A DNA stretch of 64,000 bases from Rubritepida flocculans DSM 14296 (GTDB lineage Bacteria > Pseudomonadota > Alphaproteobacteria > Acetobacterales > Acetobacteraceae), in the NCBI RefSeq assembly GCF_000425365.1, contig NZ_AUDH01000002.1:248001-312000 (forward strand), in the 5' to 3' direction. The position numbers and the translations under genes are program-made. Shown here piece by piece: positions 1 through 9,186 of this stretch; position 1 is the stretch's first letter; each line of letters opens with the position of its first letter. The notes below the pieces were generated by a model. It was not told the origin of the DNA and did no database searches. It worked only from the letters and a program-made list of their open reading frames with translations.

Positions 1-491
1 TGCTCGCCGCCTGCGGGGGAGGCCGCCTCGTGGGCAACGAGGAATACGGCACCGACAACCAGCGCGAGATGATCCTGCGGCAGACGGGCCGGAACCCCGC
101 GGACGCCGGCATCGTCATCTTCGGCGTGGACCGCTCCCGCCAGCAGGAGCAGGCCTCCGGCGGGGCCGGCATGGCCGTGAACGCCTTCCTCTGGCGCGCC
201 ACTCTGGACACGCTCTCCTTCATGCCGCTGGCCAGCGCCGATCCCTTCGGCGGCGTGATCATCACCGACTGGTATTCGCCGCCCGGCGCGCCCGGCGAGC
301 GCTTCAAGGCCACCGCCTATGTGCTGAGCCGGCAGCTCCGCTCCGACGGGGTGCGCGTGCAGGTGTTCCGCCAGGTGTTGCGCGGCAACCAATGGGTGGA
401 TGCGCCGGCCTCCGCCGCCACCAACGCCGAGTTCGAGGACCGGGTGCTGGCCCGCGCGCGCGAGCTGCGCACCCAGTCCGCCGGGCGCTAG
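1..491 (+). CDS. DUF3576-family lipoprotein, 5' end missing
   Basis: The frame is open from the first bases. It begins with a lipobox-like LAAC at about 3-14 followed by GGGRLVGNEEYGTD, so the true start and signal peptide lie left of the window. The GTG at 30 is internal and would remove the lipidation cysteine. The remaining roughly 160 residues match the DUF3576 family as I recall it: a small alphaproteobacterial envelope lipoprotein often found near leuS, lptE and holA, which lie a few kilobases to the right here. Function is unknown; outer-membrane or periplasmic location is inferred from the lipobox. The stop is TAG at 489-491. Confidence 0.75.
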   Translation, partial: LAACGGGRLVGNEEYGTDNQREMILRQTGRNPADAGIVIFGVDRSRQQEQASGGAGMAVNAFLWRATLDTLSFMPLASADPFGGVIITDWYSPPGAPGERFKATAYVLSRQLRSDGVRVQVFRQVLRGNQWVDAPASAATNAEFEDRVLARARELRTQSAGR

Positions 492-579
492 GCCAGGAAC
501 GGATTTCGCGGATCATGGCCTGGCCTTCGCCGAGAGGGCGATTCGCCGCTGCGGCGACTCCGCCTTCGCGGATCGCGCC

Positions 580-1680
580 CTAGCCGCCCCCGCAGCCGCG
601 GCGGCGCAGCCCGCGCGGCGCGCCGGCCTCGGGCGCGCGCAGCAGCGTGATCACGCAGGCCGCGTAGTCGCGCGTGAAACGCCAGTCCCCGACCGCCGAG
701 TGCCCGCGCGCCGGCCCCTGCGGCCAGAGCGCGAGGGTGGGCGCGCGCCGCTCCGCCGCCAGCTCGGCCACGGCGCGGGCGCGCTGGCCGGGGTCGGGGT
801 CGAACTCGTCCTCCTCGAACAGCATCACCAGCAGCCGCAGCGGCGTCTCCCGCAGCCCGGCCAGGGCGCGGCGGAAATCCTCGAGCGCCAGGGCCTGGGT
901 CTCGGTCGAGGCCCCCATCTCGCCATGCGCGGCCGGGGCGGCGGCCAGCACCGCCTCCACCAGATCGGGCCGCTGCGCCGCCGCCAGCATGGCCTGCCAG
1001 CCCCCGCGCGACTGCCCGCCCAGGATCACGCGGCGATAGCCGGCCTCGCGCAGCAGGGGCAGGGCGCGCACCAGGCGCGGCAGGGTGAGGGCCAGCGCGT
1101 CGTCGCCCGGCACGCGGTCGAAGCGGAGGATGTCGTAGCCCGCCTCGTTCAGCGCGGTCAGGAAGCCGGGCAGGGGCGCGCCGCGCATCTCCTCCCCGGC
1201 CCCGCCATAGCCATGGCCCCAGACCACCACCCCCTCCGCGGCGGCGGGCCCGCGGTGCAGGTGGAAGGCGCTGCGGGTGAAGGGACCGAGCGCGCCCTGC
1301 TCGGCCGGAATCGCCGGGCCGCCGATGATGCGCCCATCGCTCGCCAGCAGGCGGCAGGGCGCGTGCAGCGGCTGGCGCAGGCGGCGAAGCTGGCGCTCGC
1401 AGCCTGCCATGGCCTCGCGCTCCGCCTCCTCCGGGCTCGCGCGGCCGGAGGCCAGCGCCCAGGCGGCGCGCCCATCCTCCCCCTGGGCGAAGGCGAAGGC
1501 GGCGTGCGGCGCCGCGCCCCGATAGTGCTGGGTGAAGCCGATGGCGAGGCTCGCGCTCGGCAGCCCGCCGGGCGTGGGGATGCTGGCCGCGGAGAAGACG
1601 CGGCGATGCGCGCCCTCATCCCCCGCGCGGGCGGCGACGGGCAGAAGCAGCAGCGCGAGGAGGAGGGCGAGGCGGCGCAC
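580..1680 (-). CDS. Secreted alpha/beta hydrolase with an N-terminal DUF4189-like segment
   Basis: A 366-residue protein with a GTG start. A hydrophobic signal peptide (residues 1-19, ending ARA) implies export. Residues 55-130 (AFAFAQGEDG, alternating Ala, paired Cys) look like a DUF4189-type domain. Residues 150-345 carry an alpha/beta-hydrolase core: oxyanion segment GHGYGG (155-160), nucleophile elbow GGQSRGG with Ser224, a probable acid in DEFDPD (291-296) and His327 in GHSAVGDW. The substrate cannot be read from sequence; family members include esterases and peptidases. It runs leftward in the same direction as the neighbouring MCP-like gene, with a 46-base gap. A clear ribosome binding site is not visible, so the exact start is less certain than the reading frame. 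Confidence 0.7.
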   Translation of the reverse strand: MRRLALLLALLLLPVAARAGDEGAHRRVFSAASIPTPGGLPSASLAIGFTQHYRGAAPHAAFAFAQGEDGRAAWALASGRASPEEAEREAMAGCERQLRRLRQPLHAPCRLLASDGRIIGGPAIPAEQGALGPFTRSAFHLHRGPAAAEGVVVWGHGYGGAGEEMRGAPLPGFLTALNEAGYDILRFDRVPGDDALALTLPRLVRALPLLREAGYRRVILGGQSRGGWQAMLAAAQRPDLVEAVLAAAPAAHGEMGASTETQALALEDFRRALAGLRETPLRLLVMLFEEDEFDPDPGQRARAVAELAAERRAPTLALWPQGPARGHSAVGDWRFTRDYAACVITLLRAPEAGAPRGLRRRGCGGG

Positions 1681-1726
1681 CTGCCGGAGTTTGGGCGCCC
1701 GTGGGCCCGGCGCAAGGCGTGCGCCG

Positions 1727-2779
1727 CTACTCCGCCCGGTAGGCGAGGCGGAAGCCGCCCCAATGCCGCCCGCGCACCAGGATGGGGGCCGAGCAGTCCT
1801 TCATCAGCGCCACCTGCCCGCCGCCCATGTCCCGGCGGTAGGCCTGGAGCAGGAAGGGCTTGCGGTTGCGCGCCGCGCCGAGGCCGGTGCGGTCGTCGAA
1901 GATGCGGCGGTTGCGGCAGTTCGCCGTGTTCCAGGCCGTCTCGCCCGGGCGCTGGGGCTGGCTGAACTTCGCGTTGTGCGTGGGCAGATAGCCGTTGCGG
2001 TCCACCGCGGCGGCGAAGACCACGCGCGGGTCGAGGCCGAGCAGGGGCTCCTGCACCGGCGGCAGCAGCCGGTCGGTCAGCGCCGTGAAGCCGGCGAGAA
2101 GCTGGGGCGGGTCGGTCCCGGGGAGGGGGCGATAGGCCTCGTCGAACAGGGCGGCCTCGGTGATGTCGCCGGCGGCGAGGGCGGCCTCGAACAGGCGGCC
2201 GACCTCGGCGGCCGCGGCCTGCGCGGCGCGGATGAAGGGGGAGTCCTCGGTCTCGACGCCGGCGGCGGCCATCTCCTCCATCAGCGCCTCGGAGATGTCG
2301 CGCAGGGTCTCGCCGCGCTGGGCGGCTTGGGTCACCTCCTGCGCAAGGGCGGCGGTGACCTGCGCCTGGGCGGCGATGCCGGTGCGCATGGCGGCGGCCT
2401 CCGCCCCCGCCGCGGCCGCGCCGCCGGCCATGGCGGCCACCTCCTCGCCGGCGCGCTGCACGCTCTCGGCCAGGGCGGCGAGAGCGGCGGCGGCCTCGGC
2501 GCCCGTGGCCTCCTCGCGCGCGGCGGAGAGCGCGGCCTCGGCCCGGCTGGCGCTGCCGGCCATGGCGGCGGCCCCCTCCGCCACCCGGGCCGCGGCGGCG
2601 TCGAGCCGGCCGGCCTCCTCGGCCGCGGCGGCGAGGCCCTGGCGCAGCGCGGCGAGGGAACCGGCGATGTCCGCCACCTGGACGGACACGGCGCCGAGCC
2701 GCCCCGCGACGCGCGCGAAGCCGGCGGCGGAGGCCTGGGAGTCGGCAAGATCGAAGGGAGCCATGCCGCCCCATGGCAT
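1727..2779 (-). CDS. Methyl-accepting-chemotaxis-like protein lacking the signalling hairpin
   Basis: A 350-residue, Ala-rich protein without membrane segments. Residues 15-200 are heptad-like coiled coil. The last ~100 residues (FSQPQ, WNTANCRNRRIF, AARNRKPFLLQ, YRRDMGGG, GRHWGGFRLAY) match the conserved C-terminal domain I recall from soluble alphaproteobacterial MCPs. The highly conserved tip that binds CheA and CheW (LLALNAAIEAARAGE type) is not recognisable. It may therefore be a receptor-derived sensor that no longer signals through CheA. ATG at 2779 is preferred over ATG 2764 because GGGAAAGG sits 8 bases upstream. It is divergent from the RpiR regulator gene. Confidence 0.65.
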   Translation of the reverse strand: MPWGGMAPFDLADSQASAAGFARVAGRLGAVSVQVADIAGSLAALRQGLAAAAEEAGRLDAAAARVAEGAAAMAGSASRAEAALSAAREEATGAEAAAALAALAESVQRAGEEVAAMAGGAAAAGAEAAAMRTGIAAQAQVTAALAQEVTQAAQRGETLRDISEALMEEMAAAGVETEDSPFIRAAQAAAAEVGRLFEAALAAGDITEAALFDEAYRPLPGTDPPQLLAGFTALTDRLLPPVQEPLLGLDPRVVFAAAVDRNGYLPTHNAKFSQPQRPGETAWNTANCRNRRIFDDRTGLGAARNRKPFLLQAYRRDMGGGQVALMKDCSAPILVRGRHWGGFRLAYRAE

Positions 2780-2834
2780 GGCCGGCCTTTCCCGGCGGTT
2801 AAGTCCATGTCATTCATGCGGATGAGCGATTGTT

Positions 2835-2861
2835 CACTACGATATTCACCATGATGTAGTG
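2835..2861. promoter_or_regulatory. Inverted repeat CACTAC-N15-GTAGTG between divergent genes
   Basis: CACTAC (2835-2840) and GTAGTG (2856-2861) are perfect inverted arms, 29 bases before the RpiR regulator start, in a locally AT-richer spacer. The same stretch holds two near-direct repeats, TTCACTACGAT and TTCACCATGAT, spaced 12 bases apart, so binding on one DNA face is also possible. Autoregulation by the adjacent RpiR protein is inference only. Confidence 0.35.
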
Positions 2862-2889
2862 CACGCTTCCCGCCTCCGCAGGGTTCCCC

Positions 2890-3831
2890 ATGCCGCACCC
2901 CCTCTCCGTCGCCGATCTCCCCGCCCCCGCCGATCCCTTCGGCGCGCGCCTCGCCGCCGCCCTGCCGGGCCTGTCGCCCGCCGCGCGGCGCGTGGCCCGC
3001 TTCCTGCACGAGAACCGCGCCCTCGCCCTGGCGCTGAGCGCCATGGAACTGGCCGCGCGGACCGGCACCTCCGATGCGACGGTGGTGCGCACCGTCCAGG
3101 CGCTGGGCTTCGCCGGGCTGCCCGAGCTCCGGCGCGCCCTGGCCGAGGCGCTGGCCGCCCCCCCGCCCGATCCGGGCGAGGCGATGCGCCGCACCCTGGC
3201 CGAGGCCGGCGAGGACGCGGCCCGGGCGATGGACATGGTGCTCGAGACCCAGCGCGAGGCGCTGGAGGCGCTGGCCCGGCCGGAGGCCCGCGCCACGCTC
3301 CGCGCCGCCGTCGCCGCGCTGCACCCGGCGCGGCGCATCCTCGTCTTCGGCCTCGGCCCCTCGGCCGCGCTGGCGCGCCTGCTCGCGCTGCTGCTCGGCC
3401 GGGCGGGGCGTGCCGCCCGTGCGCTGGACGCGAGCGGCCTCGCCCTCGCCGACCAGATGCTCGATCTCGCGCCCGGCGACGCGCTGCTGGTGCTTGCCTA
3501 TGGCCGCGCCTACCGCGAGGTGGCGGCGCTCTTCGCCGAGGCGCGCCGCCTTGCGCTGCCGCTGGTGCTGGTGACCGACAGCCTGGACCGCTCCCTCGCC
3601 CGGCACGCCGATGTGGTGGTGCCCGCGCGGCGCGGACGCGCCCGCCGCGTGGCCCTGCACGGCGCGACGCTGGTGGCGCTGGAGGCCATCGCGCTCGGCC
3701 TCGCCGCCATGGACGGCCCGCGCGCCCTGGCCGCCCTCGACCGGCTGAACGACCTGCGTGCCGCCATCGCGGGGGGCGCTCGGATGTCGGCTGACCCCCG
3801 AACGCCCCGCCCCAGGAGAGACCGGGCATGA
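2890..3831 (+). CDS. MurR/RpiR-family transcriptional regulator
   Basis: A 313-residue regulator. Residues 1-80 form the RpiR helix-turn-helix (FLHENRALALALSAMELAARTG, then SDATVVRTVQALGFAGLPEL). Residues 115-260 form a SIS sugar-phosphate-binding domain (ARRILVFGLGPSAALA, then ALLVLAYGR). Family members usually sense a phosphosugar. The stop overlaps the start of the next membrane protein gene (ATGA at 3828-3831), so the two are probably co-translated. The C-terminal ~25 residues are low-complexity and basic. The effector and target are unknown. Confidence 0.88.
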   Translation: MPHPLSVADLPAPADPFGARLAAALPGLSPAARRVARFLHENRALALALSAMELAARTGTSDATVVRTVQALGFAGLPELRRALAEALAAPPPDPGEAMRRTLAEAGEDAARAMDMVLETQREALEALARPEARATLRAAVAALHPARRILVFGLGPSAALARLLALLLGRAGRAARALDASGLALADQMLDLAPGDALLVLAYGRAYREVAALFAEARRLALPLVLVTDSLDRSLARHADVVVPARRGRARRVALHGATLVALEAIALGLAAMDGPRALAALDRLNDLRAAIAGGARMSADPRTPRPRRDRA

Positions 3832-4580
3832 GCTGGATCGAACTCGCCCCCACCGTGGGGGCCGCCTTCCTCGCCTCCCTCGTCGAATGCGTGGAGGCGG
3901 CGACCATCGTCCTCGCCGTCGGCACGGTGCGGGGCTGGCGCTCGGCGCTGGCGGGAACCGGGCTTGCGCTGGCGGCGCTGGTGGCGCTGGTGGCCGCGCT
4001 CGGCCCCGCGCTCGCGCATCTGCCGGAGAGGGCGCTGCAGCTCGTGGTCGGGCTGCTGCTGCTGCTGTTCGGGATGCGCTGGCTGCGCAAGGCCATCCTG
4101 CGCGCGGCGGGCGTGATCCCGCTGCACGACGAGGAGGCGGTGTTCCGCAGCGAGACGGCGAATCTCCGCCTCGCGCGCGCCACCGAGCGCTGGGGGGTGG
4201 AGCCCATCGCCACCGCCACCGCCTTCAAGGGCGTGCTGCTCGAGGGGGTGGAGGTGGCCTTCCTGGTGCTGGCCGTGGCCGCGGGCAGCCCCGCCCTGGT
4301 GCCCCCCGCCGCCCTGGGCGCCCTGGCCGCGGCGCTGCTGGTGACGCTCGCGGCCCTGATCCTGCACCGCCCGCTCTCGCGCGTGCCGGAGAACACGCTG
4401 AAGTTCAGCGTGGGCGTGATCATCTCCGCCTTCGGGATCTTCTGGACGGGCGAGGGGCTGGGCATCGCCTGGCCCGGGCATGACCTTGCGCTGATCGGCA
4501 TCGCCGCGGCGCTCCTGGCCGCGGGGCTGGCGGGGGTCCGCCTCGCCGCGGCGCCCCTTCGCATGCGGGAGGCCGGGTGA
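3828..4580 (+). CDS. COG4280-type integral membrane protein with internal duplication
   Basis: A 250-residue, strongly hydrophobic protein with about six to seven membrane segments. Two halves resemble each other: LVECVEAATIVLAV (18-31) matches LLEGVEVAFLVLAV (137-150), and PERALQLVVG (66-75) matches PENTLKFSVG (187-196). Each half carries an ExxE motif (E20/E23 and E139/E142) in a membrane segment. Duplicated acidic membrane motifs are typical of cation transporters such as FTR1 and GDT1/UPF0016, so ion transport is a reasonable but unproved guess. The start overlaps the RpiR gene, with AGGAGAG eight bases upstream. Confidence 0.7.
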   Translation: MSWIELAPTVGAAFLASLVECVEAATIVLAVGTVRGWRSALAGTGLALAALVALVAALGPALAHLPERALQLVVGLLLLLFGMRWLRKAILRAAGVIPLHDEEAVFRSETANLRLARATERWGVEPIATATAFKGVLLEGVEVAFLVLAVAAGSPALVPPAALGALAAALLVTLAALILHRPLSRVPENTLKFSVGVIISAFGIFWTGEGLGIAWPGHDLALIGIAAALLAAGLAGVRLAAAPLRMREAG

Positions 4581-4795
4581 TGGGAATGCTGCGCGCCATC
4601 CTGCACGAGATCGTCGGCCTCTTCGTGGACGATGAGGCGCTGGCCCTGGCCCTGCTGCTCTGGTGCGCCGCCATCGGCGCGGCCGTGCTGCTGCTGCCGG
4701 GGCTGCCCGTCCCGCTCGCCGCCGCCCTGCTGCTGGCCGGCTGCCTGGCCATCCTGCTCGGCACCGTCGCGCGGGCAGCGCGCAGGCGGCGATGA
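4580..4795 (+). CDS. Small membrane protein, function unknown
   Basis: A 71-residue protein with two hydrophobic segments (about 20-38 and 40-62) and a basic tail ending ARAARRRR, so the C-terminus is probably cytoplasmic. The ATG at 4580 shares its A with the stop of the COG4280 gene (TGATG), and GGGAGG lies about 8 bases before it; a GTG at 4577 is a weaker alternative. Coupling suggests it is an accessory of the COG4280 protein. Its final codons lie inside a 27-bp tandem repeat. Confidence 0.6.
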   Translation: MGMLRAILHEIVGLFVDDEALALALLLWCAAIGAAVLLLPGLPVPLAAALLLAGCLAILLGTVARAARRRR

Positions 4796-4830
4796 GCGCG
4801 GGCAGCGCGCAGGCGGCGATGAGCGCGGGC
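4771..4830. repeat. 27-bp tandem repeat, 2.2 copies
   Basis: Unit one (4771-4797) and unit two (4798-4824) are identical 27-mers beginning GCGGGCAGCGCGCAGG; a third starts at 4825 and decays after six bases. The stop codon of the small membrane protein gene lies in unit one. Because 27 is a multiple of three, the duplication keeps frame and could have lengthened or shortened the protein end. Confidence 0.9.
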
Positions 4831-4853
4831 GGCGACGCGCGCCGCCCGGGCGC

Positions 4854-5858
4854 CTACCGCCGCGCGATGGCGAGCAGCGCCTGCCGCGCGATCAGCGCAT
4901 CGGGCAGGCCGGTGGTCTTGGCCTGGCGCTCGGCGCGCAGCAGCGCGTTGCCCAGCGCCTCCAGCCGCGCCGCGTTCCAGCGGCGCAGCGCCCGCTCCAG
5001 GGCGGGCTTGTGCCGCCAGAACACGGGCGGGCGCAGCGCGGCGATCGCCTCGGCGGGCGGGGCGCCGCGCTCCACCGCCAGCGCCGCGAGGTGCAGCCGC
5101 TGCACATGGCGCAGCGCGGCGCGGATCACCTGCACTGCGTTGCTTCCCTCCGCGAAGGCCTGGGCGATGGCGCGATCGGCCGCCGCCACCTGCCCCTCGG
5201 TCGCGGCGAGCAGCGCCTCCTCGAGGTCGAGCGCCGCGCCCTCGCCCAGCAGGGCCATGGCGTGCTCCACGGTGATCGCCTCGCCCGGCGCGGCGTGCAG
5301 CGCCAGCACCTCGAGCTGGCGGCGCAGCGCCATGCGGTCCTCGCCGCCGCGCTCGGCCAGCCAGTCCAGCGCCGCGGGCTCGGCCCGCGCGCCGAGCTCG
5401 GCGAGGATGCGCTGGATGGAGGCGGCGAGGTCCCGCCCGCGCTCGGCGTAGCATTCGACGATCTGCCCGCGCGGGTCCTTCTCGATCAGCGCGCGCAGCT
5501 TCGAGGCCTTGGTGAGCCCCGGCCCCTCGAACACCACGAGCCCCGGCCCCGGCCCGGCGAGAACGAGGCGCGCGGCCTCTGCCCAGGCGTCCTTCGCATC
5601 CCGCACGCGCAGCGCCATGCGCCCGCCCATCAGGGGCGTGGCGGCGGCGGCATCCGCCAGCGCGCGGGGATCCTTCAGCGCCTCGCGCCCCGGCTCGGCC
5701 ACGCAGAGCGCATCCCCGCCCGAGACGGCGCGCAGCAGCGCCTCGGCGCGCTCGGCGATCAGCCCGGAATCGTCGCCCAGCAGCAGCACGGCGCGGCAAT
5801 CGGGCGGCGGGGCGGCCAGGAACTCCGCGAGCCGCCGCGGATCGAGCCGGCCGGCCAT
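4854..5858 (-). CDS. holA: DNA polymerase III subunit delta
   Basis: A 334-residue protein of the usual HolA length. It loads the sliding clamp as part of the polymerase III clamp-loader complex. Recognisable features are the N-terminal LLLGDDSGLIAERA region, the central LRALIEKDPRGQIVEC segment, and the C-terminal collar region (ALRHVQRLHLAAL, then RWNAARLEALGNALLRAERQ). It is the third gene of the leftward leuS-lptE-holA run, starting 6 bases after the lptE stop, the standard alphaproteobacterial order. It ends in the spacer holding the 27-bp repeat. Confidence 0.93.
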   Translation of the reverse strand: MAGRLDPRRLAEFLAAPPPDCRAVLLLGDDSGLIAERAEALLRAVSGGDALCVAEPGREALKDPRALADAAAATPLMGGRMALRVRDAKDAWAEAARLVLAGPGPGLVVFEGPGLTKASKLRALIEKDPRGQIVECYAERGRDLAASIQRILAELGARAEPAALDWLAERGGEDRMALRRQLEVLALHAAPGEAITVEHAMALLGEGAALDLEEALLAATEGQVAAADRAIAQAFAEGSNAVQVIRAALRHVQRLHLAALAVERGAPPAEAIAALRPPVFWRHKPALERALRRWNAARLEALGNALLRAERQAKTTGLPDALIARQALLAIARR

Positions 5859-5864
5859 GGGCCC

Positions 5865-6404
5865 TCAGCCCTGGGCGGCGAGGCGCTGGCGCAGCCGCGC
5901 CGCCACGGCGAGCGTGATGCGCTCGCCGAGTTCCTGCACGATGCGCCGCTCCATGTCGTCGCGCGAGACCTCGGCGGCGAAGAGCTGCACGTCGGGGATG
6001 TTGTAGGAGTCGAGGGTGCGCACCTCGCCGCGCCCGATCAGGCTGGGCGGCGCGGCCGTGTCGGTCAGCGCCCAGGTGCCGGTGGCGATGTAGCGCACCC
6101 GGGTGGGCAGCCCGTCGCGCCGGATGCCCAGCACCTCGACCGTGTAGCCGAGGCTCGCGATCAGGGTGTAGCGCTGCGGCGTGCCGGGCAGCCGGTCCTC
6201 GAAGCTGCGCTGGAGCTGGCGGCGCAGGAGCTGGCCCACGCGCTCGGGAATTTCGGCCACGCGCACCGCCGCCATCTCGCGCACCAGGCGCGGCTCGCTC
6301 GGCGTCTCGGCCGGGCGGCGTTCGCCGTCCGGGCCGTAGAGCGGGCGGAAGCCGCAGCCGCCGAGCGGGGCCAGCGCCCCGAGCAGGAAGGCCCTACGCC
6401 ACAA
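5865..6404 (-). CDS. lptE: LPS assembly lipoprotein LptE
   Basis: A 179-residue outer-membrane lipoprotein that plugs the LptD barrel and helps insert lipopolysaccharide. A short signal peptide ends in the lipobox LGGC with Cys17, followed by GFRPLYG, the typical LptE start of the mature protein. The C-terminal [20 protein letters not shown] segment is also typical. The start is TTG: an in-frame TGA lies two codons upstream, so no earlier start is possible. It overlaps the leuS stop by 11 bases, indicating translational coupling. Confidence 0.9.
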   Translation of the reverse strand: MWRRAFLLGALAPLGGCGFRPLYGPDGERRPAETPSEPRLVREMAAVRVAEIPERVGQLLRRQLQRSFEDRLPGTPQRYTLIASLGYTVEVLGIRRDGLPTRVRYIATGTWALTDTAAPPSLIGRGEVRTLDSYNIPDVQLFAAEVSRDDMERRIVQELGERITLAVAARLRQRLAAQG

Positions 6405-8979
6405 GGTTCACCACCCGCCCCTTCACGTGGATGCGCTTGCGCACCGGCTTGCCGTCGAGCGCGCGGATCACGTTGGGCTCGGCCTCGGCGAGCGCGAAGA
6501 CCTGCTCGTCCGTCGCGTCCACGGGCACCTCGATGGTGGCGCGCAGCTTGCCGCCCACCTGCACGGCGAGGGTGAGCGTCTCGGCCGCCAGCAGGGCGGG
6601 GTCGGCCTCGGGCCAGGGAAGCCGGGCGAGGAGCCCCGCGCCGGGGTTCAGCGCGTGCCAGATCTCCTCGGCCAGATGCGGCATCATCGGCGCGAAGAGG
6701 CGCGTCATCGTCTCCAGCGCCTCGCGCCGCGCGGCCAGCGGGGCGGAGGGGCTGTCGGCGATGGCGTTGGCCAGCTCGTGGATGCGCGCCACCGCCACGT
6801 TGAAGGCGAAGCCCTCCAGCGCCTCGGTCACGGCGGCGATGGTGCGGTGCGTGGCCTGGCGGAGCTTGCGGCCCGCCGCCTCGTCCGGCGCATCGGCCTC
6901 CTGCAGCGACTGGGCGAGACGCCAGAGGCGGCCGATGAAGCGGCTGGCGCCGGCCACGCCGGCCTCGCTCCACTCCATGTCGCGCTCGGGCGGGTTGTCG
7001 GAGAGGATGAACCAGCGCGCCGTGTCCGCGCCGTAGCGGTCGATGATCGCGCCGGGATCCACCGTGTTGCGCTTGGACTTGGACATGGCCTCGACGCGGC
7101 CGATGGTCACGGGCTCCTCCGTGCCCTTCACCACCGCGGTGCCGTCGGGGCGCTTCTCCACCTCGTCGGGGTAGAGCCAGCGGCCATCCGCGCCCTTGTA
7201 GCTCTCGTGCTGCACCATGCCCTGGGTGAAGAGGCCGGCGAAGGGCTCGTCGAGCGCCACATGCCCCGTGGCCTTCATCGCGCGGGTGAAGAAGCGGCTG
7301 TAGAGCAGGTGCAGGATCGCGTGCTCGATGCCGCCGATGTACTGGTCCACCGGCAGCCAGGCGTCCACGGCCTCGCGCGTCACCGGCTCGGCCGCGCGGG
7401 GCGAGCAGAAGCGCGCGAAATACCAGGAACTGTCCACGAAGGTGTCGAAGGTGTCCGTCTCGCGCCGTGCGGGGGCGCCGCAGCGCGGGCAGGGAACGTG
7501 CTTCCAGCTCGGATGGTGGTCCAGCGGGTTGCCGGGCTTCGAGAAGTCCACATCCTCCGGCAGCCGCACGGGGAGCTGTTCCTTCGGCACCGGGACGATG
7601 CCGCAGGCCTCGCAGTGGATCACCGGGATGGGGCAGCCCCAGTAGCGCTGGCGCGAGACGCCCCAGTCGCGCAGGCGCCAGTTCACCACGCCGCGGCCCG
7701 CGCCGAGCTCCTCGAGCCTCGCGATGGCCGCGCGCTTGGCCGCGGCCACGTCGAGCCCGTCGAGGAAGCCCGAGTTGACGATCACGCCGTCCTCGGTGAA
7801 GGGCTTCTCGGCCACCGAGAAATCCTCCCCCGCCTCGCGCGGCTTCACCACGGGCTTGATGGGCAGCCCGTATTTCCTGGCGAATTCGTGGTCGCGCTCG
7901 TCATGGCCGGGGCAGCCGAAAAGCGCGCCCGTGCCGTATTCCATCAGCACGAAATTCGCGATCCAGACCGGGTGGGTCTCGCCAGTGAAGGGGTGGACGA
8001 CGCGCAGGCCCGTGTCGTAGCCGCGCTTCTCGGCCTGCTCGATCACCGCCTCGCTGGTGCCCATGGCGCGGCACTCGGCGATAAAGGCGGCGGCGGCCGG
8101 ATCGCGCGCCGCGACGGCGGCGGCGATCGGGTGCTCGGCGGCCACCGCGAGGAAGCTCATGCCGAAGAGCGTGTCGGGGCGGGTGGTGAAGACTTCGCAC
8201 TCCGCAATGCCGGCCACCGGCGTCGCCAGCCGGAACGCGAAGCGCGCGCCCTCGCTGCGGCCGATCCAGTTGGCCTGCATGAGCTTCACGCGCTCCGGCC
8301 AGCGCGCGAGCGTGCCGAGCGCCTCGAGCAGTTCCGGCGCGAATTTGGTGATGGAGAGGAACCACTGGCTGAGCTTCTTCTTCTCCACCGGCGCGCCGCT
8401 GCGCCAGCCGCGCCCGTCGATCACCTGCTCGTTGGCCAGCACCGTGCCGTCCACCGGATCCCAGTTGACCCAGCTCTCCTTGCGCTCGACGAGGCCGGCC
8501 TCGAGGAAGTCGAGGAACAGCTTCTGCTGCTGGCCGTAGTATTCGGGGTCGCAGGTGGCGAATTCGCGCTCCCATTCCAGGGAGAGGCCCATGCGCTTCA
8601 GCTCGGCGCGCATGTTGGCGATGTTGTCGTAGGTCCATTTCCCGGGATGGATGCCGCGTTCGCGCGCCGCGTTCTCGGCGGGCAGGCCGAAGGCGTCCCA
8701 GCCCATGGGGTGCATCACCAGATGCCCGCGCGCGCGCTTGTAGCGGGCCACCACGTCGCCCAGCGTGTAGTTGCGCACATGGCCCATGTGGATCTTCCCC
8801 GAGGGGTAGGGGAACATCTCCAGCACGTAATACTTGCGCGCGCCGGGCGGGGGCACGTCGGGCACGCGGAAGCAGCCGGCCTCCTCCCAGGCGCGCTGCC
8901 ATTTCGGCTCGGCGGCGCGGAAGTCGTAACGGCTCTCGGGGCGCGTGTCGGCGTGAGGGGGCGCGGGTGTGTCGGGCAT
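6394..8979 (-). CDS. leuS: Leucyl-tRNA synthetase
   Basis: An 861-residue class I aminoacyl-tRNA synthetase that charges tRNA-Leu. The HIGH signature is HMGH (64-67) within [14 protein letters not shown], and the KMSKS signature is MSKSK beginning at residue 632. An editing domain and two zinc-type cysteine pairs (CEACG, CPRCG) are present. The frame stays open upstream, but the family start fits [13 protein letters not shown] at 8979, about 12 residues before the conserved [11 protein letters not shown]. No strong ribosome binding site precedes it. It is divergent from the ribosomal protein operon and leads the leuS-lptE-holA run. Confidence 0.96.
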   Translation of the reverse strand: MPDTPAPPHADTRPESRYDFRAAEPKWQRAWEEAGCFRVPDVPPPGARKYYVLEMFPYPSGKIHMGHVRNYTLGDVVARYKRARGHLVMHPMGWDAFGLPAENAARERGIHPGKWTYDNIANMRAELKRMGLSLEWEREFATCDPEYYGQQQKLFLDFLEAGLVERKESWVNWDPVDGTVLANEQVIDGRGWRSGAPVEKKKLSQWFLSITKFAPELLEALGTLARWPERVKLMQANWIGRSEGARFAFRLATPVAGIAECEVFTTRPDTLFGMSFLAVAAEHPIAAAVAARDPAAAAFIAECRAMGTSEAVIEQAEKRGYDTGLRVVHPFTGETHPVWIANFVLMEYGTGALFGCPGHDERDHEFARKYGLPIKPVVKPREAGEDFSVAEKPFTEDGVIVNSGFLDGLDVAAAKRAAIARLEELGAGRGVVNWRLRDWGVSRQRYWGCPIPVIHCEACGIVPVPKEQLPVRLPEDVDFSKPGNPLDHHPSWKHVPCPRCGAPARRETDTFDTFVDSSWYFARFCSPRAAEPVTREAVDAWLPVDQYIGGIEHAILHLLYSRFFTRAMKATGHVALDEPFAGLFTQGMVQHESYKGADGRWLYPDEVEKRPDGTAVVKGTEEPVTIGRVEAMSKSKRNTVDPGAIIDRYGADTARWFILSDNPPERDMEWSEAGVAGASRFIGRLWRLAQSLQEADAPDEAAGRKLRQATHRTIAAVTEALEGFAFNVAVARIHELANAIADSPSAPLAARREALETMTRLFAPMMPHLAEEIWHALNPGAGLLARLPWPEADPALLAAETLTLAVQVGGKLRATIEVPVDATDEQVFALAEAEPNVIRALDGKPVRKRIHVKGRVVNLVA

Positions 8980-9186
8980 GCTCGGGACGCGGAAGGGAAA
9001 TGGCTCGGCCCCCCTGTAATGCAGAACGGCGCAAACGGGAAACGCCCGGCGATTCCCCCTTGATCGGGCGGGCGGGCTGTGGTTCATGCCGCCCACCCTG
9101 CCGCCGGCGCTGGCACGCCCGCGGCTATGCCCGTTTGCGCGCCCCGATCCCCGGGGCCTGGGGCTGAGCATCCACAGGGAGAGATC

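Noticed and set aside
6427-9063. An 878-codon open frame antisense to leuS
   Set aside because: It mirrors the codon pattern of leuS and has no recognisable protein features.
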